This document shows positions 53,405-64,000 of a DNA stretch of 64,000 bases, piece after piece. This DNA is from Limnoperna fortunei (Eukaryota > Mollusca > Bivalvia > Mytilida > Modiolidae): positions 28,122,452 through 28,186,451 of the forward strand of contig OX104124.1 of NCBI GenBank assembly GCA_944474755.1. The letters run 5' to 3'. The translations under genes were made by a program, and so were the position numbers. Below the pieces are notes generated by a model. It was given only the letters and a program-made list of their open reading frames with translations. It searched no databases and was not told where the DNA came from. Position 1 is the first letter of the stretch; each line of letters opens with the position of its first letter.

Positions 53405-53448
53405 GCGCCCCTGATGAGTCTTGAATAGACGAAACTCGCGTCAGGCGT
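53405..53448 (+). ncRNA. Type I hammerhead ribozyme (canonical core)
   Basis: GCGCC (stem I) is followed by CUGAUGA, stem II GUCU-UGAAU-AGAC, GAAA with stem III formed by AC/GU closing a UCGC loop, the triplet GUC, and AGGCGU pairing back to stem I. All invariant core positions are present. Cleavage would fall between 53442 and 53443. The two-base-pair stem III is weak, as in many animal type I hammerheads that work best as dimers. Confidence 0.75.
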
Positions 53449-53738
53449 AAGAAAAATTATTGCCTGGAATTTTGTTGTATTTTTTATTTCTATCATCTGT
53501 GATGGTTCGCGCTGCTGGAGGAGTTTTAATCCCCCGAGGCTACCCCGCTCTGACATCAACACTTTTATGTTGAAGAACACATTAAATAACAAAATTTTCA
53601 AAGCCCTAAGGTTCTTCCTACCCCAGACAAAGATTGATCTTAGTGATAATTTGGTTTCCAGTTCGGCATATTTTAGTTTTATTGTTCTATGTTCTTCATA
53701 TTTATATAGTGTTTGGCATTTTCAATCTTCTGGGTAGA

Positions 53739-53766
53739 GCGCCTCTGATGAGTCCTAAATAGGCGT
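53739..53766 (+). ncRNA. Damaged hammerhead in the second 327-bp unit
   Basis: GCGCCU, CUGAUGA and a stem II start GUCCUAAAUAGG are present, but the GAAA box, stem III and cleavage site are deleted compared with unit 1. Confidence 0.65.
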
Positions 53767-54096
53767 AGCAAAATTTATTGCTTGGAATTTTGTTGTACTT
53801 TTGATTTCTATCATACGTGATGGTTAGCGATGCTGGTGGTGTTTTAATTCCCCGCGTTTAGCCCGCTCTGGCATCAACACTTTTGAGTTGAAGAACACAT
53901 AAGCTATGAAATTGTCTGTAAATTACAAAATTGTCAAAACCCTAAGGTTTTTCCTACCCCATGCAAAGTTTGATCTTAGTGATATATATTTTGGTTTTAT
54001 TGTTCTGTGCTCTTTTGCCTGGAATTTTGTTATATTTTTTATTTGTTCGCTTGAGCATGTCGGCATTACCCCCGAGATTCTTGGTTTCTGCTTCAA

Positions 54097-54595
54097 CAGC
54101 TGTAATATCCTCATAAGTCAGGGTTTCTGTGTCCACATGTGTCCACAAAACCCTGACAAACTTAGCTAGGAAATTCCCGGGCTAGAAGATTTTCGTATGA
54201 CGTCAATCCATCAAAATATCAACCAACGAAATTGCTTGAAAGAAGCAAGTGTTTGGCAGTATACATTCTTACTCATTCTTGAGTAGGAAGATAACGTAAC
54301 GCAACTAATAAATAACGCGATAATAACAAACTATTAACACTACATAACTGTAACTGTACAAAATACACGTATTTTCACATGGTCTTTGCAACACATCCGT
54401 TTGGTTAATTTACAATCGACATCGGGATATACCTAACCAAGTTGTGAATAAAAGCCTGCGTTTGATTGGCTACATCAAGGTATGATGTAGCCAATCAAAA
54501 TAGTGACTTCTAGCCCGGGAATTTCTTAACTAAGTTTGTCAGGGTTTCGTGGACACATGTGGACACAGAAACCCTGACTTGTGAGGATGCAGCTG
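54097..54595. mobile_element. TIR element (about 499 bp) with CAGCTG ends
   Basis: The left end CAGCTGTAATATCCTCATAA with GTCAGGGTTTCTGTGTCCAC, and TTCCCGGGCTAGAAG about 80 bp in, is repeated inverted at the right end. The TIRs are about 90 bp, and each also holds its own small hairpin (CAGGGTTT...AAACCCTG). The interior has no coding frame of note. Confidence 0.8.
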
Positions 54596-54599
54596 TAAA

Positions 54600-55605
54600 A
54601 GTTTTCAGTCACGTCCTTTAGATATCTACGAATAAAACGAACCATGTTTTCTTTAAACTCTGATATACGGTTATTCTGGTCTACGATTTAAGAGCAACCA
54701 CTCCTTTCTGCTAAAGTCTCGGTGAAAATTTTCAAATGGTTTTCTGTTTGCGTGTCCAGAGCATATTAATTGCCTCAGTATCTACTTTCACATAGATTGA
54801 ATGACAATAATCACCGGAACTATTTTTCAGAACACTGGCTTTATTAAAATCTTATTATTAAAATTCACCTTTTATTTAATAGGTTGATGTATTTATAAAA
54901 TCCTTCCTTTGTTGAAAATTATCCCTGCTCTTAATTATGCATGCTTTTATGTATTTTCTTTTGTCACCATATGGTCATTTCCAACACCTGACGCCTGGCG
55001 CCTGTATTGATTTGAAGGAGTACTAAACTTTCCAGGCGGCAACAATAAATACGTGTAACGACATCCAGCTGTCTTCTGTGTGGTTTTTTTTGCCTAATAT
55101 GTCTATATCCGGATTTGTAACAGTCTCTTAACTTTTGGCTCTTGTCATTTATTTTGGATGATTTTTTTCCACCAATTAAGTACATTGTATTCTACTTTGA
55201 AAATATTGTGAGATGTCAGAATGCATTCAATGTGTTGAATAAAGTAATATAATGTTCGAACATTTCATAGAATGCTAAAATTTGTATGCGTTTAACATGC
55301 ATGAATTAATCATTTACAACATATTCGGACGGGGGAGCTTAATCTATTAATAAGAAAAGTTTCCAGCCTTAGAATGTCTTACTGCTATGAGCTTTCCAAT
55401 GAACATACGAATGAATGTTTTGTTTTCTATTGTGTTAGTTCCAAAATTAATTTTACCATATTTCCTTCAATGGTTTGCAGCATTTCAATCAAAGGGTACA
55501 TTTGTACGAACATAAAATAAATTATGGATAATCTTGTAATTTCACACAATCCCACTTAGTTTGCCTGTTAATTGATATTTGAAAACATATTGCTTAATAA
55601 TGTAG
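54600..55605. other. Spacer, nothing recognised
   Basis: No coding similarity; the frame at 54964-55185 is unsupported. Confidence 0.4.
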
Positions 55606-55609
55606 AATA

Positions 55610-55960
55610 TAGCAATCTACCCTTTTTGTTTTGGTCGCCCAAACCAAGATATAACAAGTCCCAATCATGGGTCATTTCAAGTTGACCTTTCGTATTCACC
55701 GATCAAATATTGTCTCAATTTACAAATCTTTAGTGCTCGGGCTTCTTTGTTATTATTCTTCAACTCTCAGACATTTGCAAAAACGAACCATTGTGCCAGT
55801 TTTATCGATAAGCCGAAGTTAAGATGAAAAATTGCGTTTAATGGGTTATATTTTAAAGATGCCTAATGTTTTCATTGGATAGTCTTTATATCAAACTGTC
55901 GCACAGAGATGGGCCCATGGCGAGACAATGTTAAAAACAGGGCGCAAGTGATTTTTAATA
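55610..55960. mobile_element. Diverged relative of the 17983-18388 TIR element
   Basis: Shared order of words with 17983-18388: CCTTTTTGTT, GAAGTTAAGATGAAAA, TTTTCATTGGATA and TTTATATCAAA, GAGACAATGTTA. The TIRs are decayed. Confidence 0.5.
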
Positions 55961-56825
55961 GAAGGGGAAATTTTAACTATACGAGTATATACACAAGAAT
56001 TCACCACAACAAGAACTGACAAACAAATGAACACAAAAGTAAAGAATCAAGAAAATACAAACTACTAAAACATTTTCTTTATATCAGATCTTACCGGAAA
56101 AATGCATTTGGCCACTATTGTAACAGAACACATCAAACTTAGTAATTGCTTTTTTGGAATGTAAGGTAATAAAATCAGGTAACCTGGTTAGCACATATTC
56201 AAATACTAACTATAATAGTTTTCATCTACAAACAAATGAAATAATTTTTAATTTCTATCCCAATACGATGCTTCATATCTTTTGTTTTTATTTTCAGAAC
56301 GTTTTTTAAAGGTAATATTTATGAAAGCTTACAAACTATCATGCATAAATACTTCATGTCTAATGTGTATAAGCTTTATTTAGCATCTGTATCATACCTA
56401 TACATGTCATGAGAAATAAACTTACATATTTTAGATTGATTAATTGATGCTGTCAGCTATAAAACAACATTCAACAATATAAAAAAAAATTGGAACGTAC
56501 ACAATGACCTACATAGACAATACATCAACATAGATTGTAAAGTTGAGACTTGATTTCCTATATACACTGATATGTAAAGTTTTGTCTAAATCATTGTTAC
56601 TCAATATGTTGCAATTCTTGGAATGTTTCGATTCATTTTTTACATCATCACAATGTGTCCGATATGCCCGCTGGCAAATTTGTACTTGTTCTTGTATCAT
56701 ATGGATAATAAAATAACACCTTTACAAATCTGTATCAAGGTATAATTTCAGGCCACAGAATACACAATTAAATAATGGAATAACAGCGACTGGTCGTATG
56801 TCGGTATTTAAAATTAAACACGGAA

Positions 56826-59800
56826 ATGTATTTTAAACTTTGGATTCTTTTGTGCGTAATACCATTAGGATATTCAGCGGAAAATATAACAAGTTTCAGC
56901 AGTGGCGTTCTGACTGATAAACACTATGCCACCTTAATGGATATGTTATTGGAAGAAAAAATGGCAAGGAAAAAGCTGGAACAATATGTTGTGAGACTTC
57001 AAATGAGACTGTTTTCTCTTAAACAGGTGACGAAAGAGCGAAACCCCGATGTACATGAACTTTCGGACTTAAAACAGAAAATAGACTTGTTTGTTAATAA
57101 TTATAAAATTTATATGACTGAAATTCAGACCAGATTCCGAAGTTTGGAAGAAAATTATACTGCTATGAAAACAGATAATATGAATGTTTGGAATGAATTA
57201 AAAATTCTCAAGGATAAGGCTAACGAAGGCAATGATATTTCTTACAATCAGAGGAAAACTAATATAAACAGCACGAACGTGGAACTAATAACCAATATGA
57301 CACCAACGGATGATTTTTTATCTCTTTTGAATGAAACACAATCCAACAAACAGCAAATAATAGCTCTCCAACTTCACTTCGACCATAAAATTGACACTAT
57401 AAAGCAAGAAATACATCAAAATGTGAGAAATGGTTGGTGATAGTTTTTGTTTTGTAGATTACAACACTGTTAATAATATTCTTAAACATATTTTACTTGA
57501 AAAAATGTCAAAGAAGACGACGCGCAGTGTTGGTAAATAATATTACCTTAGAAAATTTAATGTCATAATATGCACTCTTATGTGTAAATTGTTTATTATT
57601 TAATGTGTATTAGATCATTAAATGACGGACTTCTAAGATATATTTTTAAAAACGTATATTTTATCTCAAAAACTCAAAAAGAATGTACATTCTTTGTAGT
57701 AATGCGACTTTTTATACCCCCGCAAACTTGTTTGGGGGTATATAGGAATCACCCTGTCTGTCTGTCAGTCTGTCCGTCTGTCCACATCCCTTGTAAGCGC
57801 TTCTCCTTCTAAACCGCTTCACAGATTTTAATGAAACTACATGAAGAAGTACATCATATGTAGATGTGCATGAAGAATTTTCGTCAGGGGAGATAATTGG
57901 ACTTACACTTTTTAAATATAGTATTCAGTGGGACACCTCGTAAGCGCAACTCCTCCTAAACCACTTGATGAAATTTAATGAAACTTAGCATAAAGGTAGT
58001 ACATTACTAGTATATGTTGATGTGTATAAAGGATGGATTTTTATTGACCTCGGATATCATTAAGGGGAGATAATTGGACTTGAAAGACTTTTTATACCCC
58101 CGCAAACTTGTTTGGGGGTATATAGGAATCACCCTGTCTGTCTGTCTGTCTGTCCGTCTGTCTGTCCGTCTGTCCACATCCCTTGTAAGCGCTTCTCCCT
58201 TTAAACCGCTTCACAGATTTTTATGAAGCTACATGAAGAAGTACATCATATGTAGATTTTCGTCAGGGGAGATAATTGGACTTACACTTTTTAAATATAG
58301 TATTCAGTGGGACACCTCGTAAGCGCAACTCCTCCTAAACCACTTGATGAAATTTAATGAAACTTAGCATAAAGGTAGTACATTACTAGTATATGTTGAT
58401 GTGTATGAAGGATTTTTATTGACCTCGGATATCATTAAGGGGAGATAATTGGACTTGAAAGCGAAGCGCGGGTATGGCTTTGTGAGCGTGTTCACAGTCC
58501 ACACTTGTTTATATTGTATTTCATGTCTTATCTGACAATGTCATTTGTGATTTAACTTCCAAATTCTAGAATATTTGGATTGAAAGATTATTTTATAAAT
58601 CGAGTTTTAATAGTTGATTAACTTCTAGTAACCAACACGGCAACAGGGGAGGTATGAAAGTCGACATTAACAGAAATATTTTTAATCCAAAATACTATTC
58701 GATATTTTTTCGAAACTTTACGAAATTTTTTTGTAAATTTAAATAGGTTTGCCAAGATTGTATTTAATAACAGTATATTAGGTACAGATTCAAGCCTTAT
58801 GCCTAGTTACGAATACGAATATATCATTGCAATAACAATACTCAGCAGGTTATAATAATTTCATAATTTTTCTTATAACTACAGATTCAGAGGCTCGCCT
58901 TCACAATAAAGAATTAGGGAGCAATATACATAGATTGGAGACTGTCCAGAATTCTCTAATATCAAATCTAACAGATGTGTTTTCACAAATAGCAAGACAT
59001 AGCCAACAAGGTAAGTGTATGAAAATAAAAACAAATCCGGCTTGTGAAATGTAGATGTTCTGAATAGGAATCAATCACTTTTTATTTTTTACAAAGAAGA
59101 TTTTCATGCAAAAACGTTTTAGCCAAACAAAGACTGGATTTAGCGGAATTGCATGAATACTTTAATGGTTTTATATATTTATATTGCACTAACCAGTGTT
59201 GGTATTGGCAAAATGTGTGCATACGCAATTTATCTTTAGTATATTTAACATCTTTTTACAAATTACAATCACTGGTTCATTTAACGGTTTTACAGAGCGG
59301 TACTTTACAAAATAAGAGCTCTAAACCGAATTGCGTCAATATAATAGGCGTTGTATTACACATGTGAAGACTAAATAGGAGAATAAAACTCAATGACGCG
59401 AATTTTAAAAAGCGTTTCATAGTCTTTGTTGATTACTTATATTTGATCCAGTATAACAATTACAGAAAAATGTCTAAGTTTAAACGTTTTCACTGCACTT
59501 CATTAATTGATTGTATACCTAACGTCCTGCAAGCAATACTTGAGCTATTTTCATACAGAAAACAAATCAACAAACATAAACTCAACGGGGAAAAGTGATG
59601 GCTCAAAGTGAACTTAATGCCAGTGGAAAATTACAGATGGCCGGGCAGAAACGCAAAATTTACCTTTGGATGGAGGGCTATAATAAGTGTACTTCTGTTA
59701 TAAATGTACAAATAAGGTTCTTTATCCTGTAATGAGAGTGGAACTCTATAAACATGTGACCACGATGGATCGGGTCCAGGCTTTCGGTATTATGGTCCGA

Positions 59801-62800
59801 CAACCAACAAAAAAGGTCTCTCCTATCAACCCCTGGCTGACCCCTTCGACAAATTTTTGGGTAGGGCTTTTATAAACATTAATACTTTATTGCTATTTAA
59901 ATCAAGGAACAGCAACACAACTAAGAGTAGAAGAATTAGATGGTGACGTAACGAAGTTAAAATCAAATGAAAACTACTCGATTTCAAACTTAACAGAAAC
60001 AATATCAGTCCAAGTAAAAAATAGCCAAAACGGTAAGAACATTATTGTCATTTATAACAGTCACAAAATATGTAAAGTTAAAAGAAGATATTATGATTTA
60101 TGCGCCTCATACACATTTTTGCTCAAGACGTGACTTCCCATTCATCAATATTAACGTTCCAGCAGTTTCGGCAATATATTGCTATGTTTATTCTGGTTTT
60201 TTAGACCGGTCACTGCTGTTGACTTCTAAGCTGCTCAAACAAGGATGTGTTGTACCTAACTGAATATTGCCTTCAGAAGTTCTAATACCGTCACTATGAC
60301 TTAATTGGTCGTTATTGGAAATTTGTCTCTCAAACAGTTTCCTGGGTCATAGGTAGTTTTCATATTCATGGATTTGACTTTAACCTCAACATGACAATGA
60401 GTACCTCGACGAATGTGTATAATTAGAGGCAGGCATTGCTTTCTCGTTCTAAGAACGAGTGCACCAACGATTTTAATTGGTTTCGGGTCTATCACCTTGA
60501 CTCGAGTTCCTCTTTTAAAGGTCTTTCCCACTACAGTGGAAAGACCTTCTTGTCTTTCTTATGATAATTATTATTATTAAGGTCTGTCCCACTACAGTGG
60601 AAAGACCTTCATGTATTTTTATGATTATTAAGGTCTTTCCAACTACAGTGGAAAGGCCTTCTTGTATTTCTTACGATTATTTTTTTTTCTTTTTCTCCCC
60701 AAATTTTAAAATGGGTTTGCCAGAAGGGGTTTCAACATATCATTTTGATACTTGGTACCTTCAATCGCTCATACTAGGTGACCTGACTCACCCTGTGAGA
60801 CTATTTTATTTTCAGTAACAGAGTTATCTGCCCCAACACCGAAAACCTTGTTAGCAGATAAACTCAGAAACCGTAACAGATAATCAAAATCTTAAGTGTA
60901 CAGAGTGTAAGCAGCCTAATGGCGATTATTCAACATGCTAATTTTTTTTCTCAATCGACTTCCGGTTTACGCGTTTTTGACGCAAAAAATGTCGCAACTA
61001 GCAATTTTTTTTTTTAAACCGAACGTTTTAGAGATTTCGGACCACCACCATTGATCCTAAGTGACATATATTACATTTAAAAATGTCAAGGTCAAAGGTC
61101 AAAACTCAAGGTCAAAGGTCACCATAGGTCTTGTTAGCACTATATCTCACAAACCATAAAAGATAGAAGCAAACAATACTCCTCTTATTGAGGCCTTCAT
61201 TTGGTACATTGGTTTGAAGCTGTGCGATGAACCGTTATCGAGTACAAGCCCTTGACGCGTTTCGGTTAATCGTTTTTTTTTGTTTAAAACTTGAAAACGG
61301 TTAGAGATAATATAGTAAACATATAGGTTTAACATGATCAGCAGGAAAAGAGCTTCCATATGAGACAAAGGTCGAAGGTCATAGGTCAAGGTCATACCAT
61401 AGCAACAAGGTGACCGTTATAAAAAGTTCTTAGCAACCATATACTTTTGGAATCAGAATGGTGTATTTTACTGAAATATGTCATTATATGACCGGAATTG
61501 GCCTTTTGTCCATAGCAACGGAATGAAAGTCCTTGACAACCATCTATTTTGTGGCTCGGGACCACTTTTTTTATCAAATAACTCATTTTTATGTCTGGAA
61601 GTGACATTTTGTGCTATTGCAGGACACAAAATCCCATAGCATCACCTTAATTTTCTGATTTAAGAGGAACAGTGGGAAAGACCTTCTCATTTGTTCTCAG
61701 AACAATTGATGGTTTAATTATTATTTTTCTTTTTCTCCCCAAATTTCAAAATGGGTTTGCCAGAAGGGGTTTCGACATATCATTTTGATACTTGGTACCT
61801 TCAATCGCTCATACCAGGAAATGACCTGACTCACCTTGTGAGACTGTTCTATTTTTAGTAACGGAGTTATCTGCCCCAACACCATAAACCTTGTTGCAGA
61901 TAAACTCAGAAACCGTAACAGATAATCAAAATCTGAAGTGTACAGAGTGTATGCCGACTTATGGCGATGATTTAACATGCAAATTTTTTTTCTCAATCGA
62001 CTTCCGGTTTATGCATTTTTCACCCCAAAAATGTCGCAACTAGCAAATTTTTTTTCTCGAAAACCTTCACCACCATTGATCCTAAGTGGCATATATTACA
62101 TTTAAAAATGTCAAGGTCAAAGGTCAAAACTCAAGATCAAAGGTCACCATAGGTCTTGTTAACACTATATCTCACAAACCATAAAAGATAGAAGCAGACA
62201 ATAAATTAAAAAAATACTCCACTTATTGAGACCTTTATTTAGAACAATGACCCAAAGCTATGCGATGACCATTTTCAAGTTACTGCCTTTGACTCTTTCC
62301 GGTAAATCAGTTTTTTGGTAAAAACTTGAAAACGGTTAGAGATAATGTAGTAAACATATAGGTTTAAAGTGATCAGTATGAAAGGAGCTTCAGTTTGAGC
62401 CAAAGATCAAAGGTCATAGGTCTAGGTCATACCATAGCAACAAGGTGACCGTTATAAAAAGTCCTTAGCAACCATATATTTTTAGAATCAGAATGATATA
62501 CTTTACTGACATATCTCATTCATGACCGGAAGTGGCCTTTTGTCCCTAGCAACGGAATGAAAGTCCTTAACAACCATTTATTTTTTGGCTCGGGACCACT
62601 TTCTTTACTCAAATAACTCATTTTTATGACTGGAAGTAACATTTTGTGCTAAAGCAAGACACAAAATCCCTCACCTAAATTTTCTGACTCAAGAGGAACA
62701 GTGGGAAAGACCTTCTCATTTGTTCTCAGAACAAATGGCAGAACGAATGGCAGTTTAATTGTGTTCTTGTTTTTGGTACGTGTTGTATAATGTTTGTAGA

Positions 62801-64000
62801 CGTTCAGATCGTCTCGTGACTTCCAGTTCTTTTCTTTGTTATTTTTCGTTATAATTATTATTGTTGTGACATCAAAAATATATACTCGTTTGGACATAAA
62901 TGTAACACATGTTTTGACGTAATATACAAGTTATTCATCCATGTTCTGTTGATGTGTATAGTTAAATGAGTTGTTCGCGGTTTACTGGGTTGACAGTCAC
63001 TGTGATGAAATGTATTCGATATGTGATAATATTTTCACATATACAAACTATTAAAATATATTATTCAAGTGTTTTTATATTTTAATGTGCATTATCATTT
63101 TCCACACAGGGCTGTTATGAGAAATTATGGCTTCATTATATGGCCCATTAGGAAAATAAAAAAATCAATACAGCCATGGTTTTTTTAGAAAAAGGAAATT
63201 AGATAGTTCACGGGAATAATCTCAAAATTTAATGTTGAATTTGTTTTAATATTGATTTGTAATACCAGTTACAAATATCTATAAAATTTGTCTCGTTTCG
63301 TCTTACAAAAAGCAAAAAATCAATACTTTTCATTAACAAACCACACATAATTGATCTGGTTGTGACAATTTTAGCATTTGTTTATTTACCTTGGAAAAAA
63401 ATGAAAAAATGTATTATAAGAAAAGGTTATTTGTATTGTGAGTTGGTTAATTTAAGTAATTAGAAATCGGGTCATTACAGCTATCCTCTGCCATTATTAC
63501 ATACCTCAGACATATAACAGAGCCATTATAAAAACACCCATTAATTAATAAATAAAATGTATAATATAAAAAATTCTGATTAAAATCACCTGTTATATTT
63601 GTTTTTTGTTGGAGGCTTAATACGTAGTAATTGGGACAAACATTGCTTCTAATAAGTATATGTGACACATTTGTTGTGTTCGTGAATTTTTTCTAAGAAT
63701 TGCATTTGAATTACGTGACAGTATATACTCCAATTTTCATTTCTAGTCTTATATTTGAAATAATCTGCAATTCTCTAGTTTGAACATTGTTTAATGCCAA
63801 AAACTTACAATAATTATGACAATTGATGCCTGATCCCACTTCTTCTTGTCTTTTTATTAAATACTGCTATAAGAATTTATAAGAATTAAATTATTAGTAA
63901 TGCTATCGTAATACTTTATCATAAATATTCAGTTACCCAACAGACAATTTCTGGCTTACAAAGTAGTGTTCAGAGATTGGAGGCAAACTTTAATTCGATA
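56826..64000 (+). CDS. Secreted coiled-coil protein of C1q type, 5' exons (continues past window)
   Basis: Exons: 56826-57432, 58885-59010, 59907-60032, 63933 to beyond 64000. All introns are GT...AG and phase 1; the joined frame is open. Exon 1 has a signal peptide (MYFKLWILLCVIPLGYSA), then SSGVLTDKHY, DMLLEEKMARKKLEQYVVRL and long heptad-like coiled coil with many N-glycosylation sites. Exons 2 and 3 are both 126 bp and, with exon 4, repeat a pattern (RLETVQNSLISNL; QLRVEELDG; SSVQRLEANFNS), suggesting duplicated 42-residue coiled-coil modules. The C1q head is not in the window; it is inferred from the pseudogene paralogue. The first donor (G|GTTGGT) is weak. The product would be an extracellular, oligomerising, possibly immune-recognition protein. 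Confidence 0.75.
57708..58465 (+). repeat. Tandem duplication of about 380 bp in intron 1
   Basis: The unit starts CTTTTTATACCCCCGCAAAC, then TTGTTTGGGGGTATA and a (TCTG)n run, and ends GGGGAGATAATTGGACTTGA. It is present twice, at about 57708 and 58088. The second copy has a longer TCTG run and a small deletion. Confidence 0.85.
59505..59680 (+). repeat. Retroposon 3'-end remnant
   Basis: ATTGATTG...ACCTAACGTCCTGCAAGCAATACTTGAGCT resembles 1727-1790 (TTTAACGTCCAGCAAGCAAT), the 3' end of the I-type LINE, in the same relative orientation. It is degenerate. Confidence 0.45.
60518..62713. mobile_element. TIR repeat family with AAGGTCTTTCCCAC ends, tandem copies
   Basis: Three palindromic left ends at 60518, 60579 and 60630 are followed by a body of about 1.03 kb that occurs twice (from about 60691 and 61728). 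Both bodies close with GTGGGAAAGACCTTCTCATT. Shared words include AAATGGGTTTGCCAGAAGGG, TGTCAAGGTCAAAGGTCA and GACCGGAA. It lies in intron 3 of the C1q-type gene. No coding capacity is seen. Confidence 0.7.
62714..63932 (+). other. End of intron 3 of the C1q-type gene
   Basis: AT-rich, no exon or repeat recognised. It ends at the acceptor ATATTCAG before 63933. Confidence 0.5.

Larger units (their letters stand above)
53326..54070 (+). repeat. 327-bp tandem repeat bearing hammerhead motifs (retrozyme-like)
   Basis: Units start at about 53326, 53653 and 53980 with GGTTTCCAGTTCGGCATATT (the third diverged), a period of 327 bp. Unit 1 carries a complete hammerhead core, unit 2 a core with the GAAA/stem III part deleted, and unit 3 lacks the region. 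Tandem units with type I hammerheads are the structure of animal retrozymes, which spread through circular RNA; the assignment is by structure only. Confidence 0.7.

Overview
The window is AT-rich nuclear DNA of a bivalve mollusc, most likely a marine mussel (Mytilus-like). Genes are broken by introns with ordinary GT/AG boundaries. Secreted coiled-coil/C1q-type genes, several LINE remnants, foldback MITEs, kilobase minisatellites and a hammerhead-ribozyme repeat occupy most of the space. The species call is inference from gene and repeat types; no database was searched.

Layout. 1-12.7 kb is repeat-rich: a tRNA-derived SINE (1.5-1.7 kb) that was hit by an I-type LINE with tandem 469-bp units at its 5' end (1.7-7.4 kb, long target duplication), a second decayed LINE (8.4-11.6 kb) and a hammerhead-like motif between them. 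A dead Tc1/mariner transposase lies at 13.0-13.6 kb. From 13.9 to 25.4 kb I reconstruct one six-exon gene on the + strand: signal peptide, two small Cys-rich exons, a 2.4-kb Thr/Ser/Asn/Pro mucin-like exon, a third Cys-rich exon and a tiny last exon, all joined by phase-1 introns, with a TATA box and a poly(A) signal. Its introns carry a minisatellite split by a LINE, nested MITEs, and a TIR element with a 9-bp target duplication that holds a RecQ-helicase fragment. 26.3-34.4 kb is mostly tandem repeat: a 47-bp array, ten 72-bp units, and about 6 kb of a 38-bp minisatellite with a 1,462-bp higher-order period.

35.5-45.3 kb is a 9,774-bp MULE-type DNA transposon with terminal inverted repeats, reiterated 16-bp subterminal motifs and an 8-bp target duplication. 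It encodes a three-exon FLYWCH plus MULE transposase with one visible frameshift. It sits in the last exon of a minus-strand C1q-like pseudogene (exons at 47.5-45.3 kb). An intact-looking paralogue of that pseudogene begins at 56.8 kb on the + strand and runs off the right edge. Between and inside these genes are TIR elements, a 327-bp tandem repeat bearing a canonical type I hammerhead core (53.4 kb), and other dispersed repeats.

The two host gene types (secreted mucin-like protein; secreted coiled-coil/C1q lectin-like proteins) would both act outside the cell, plausibly in mucus or innate recognition, but nothing here shows that they work together.
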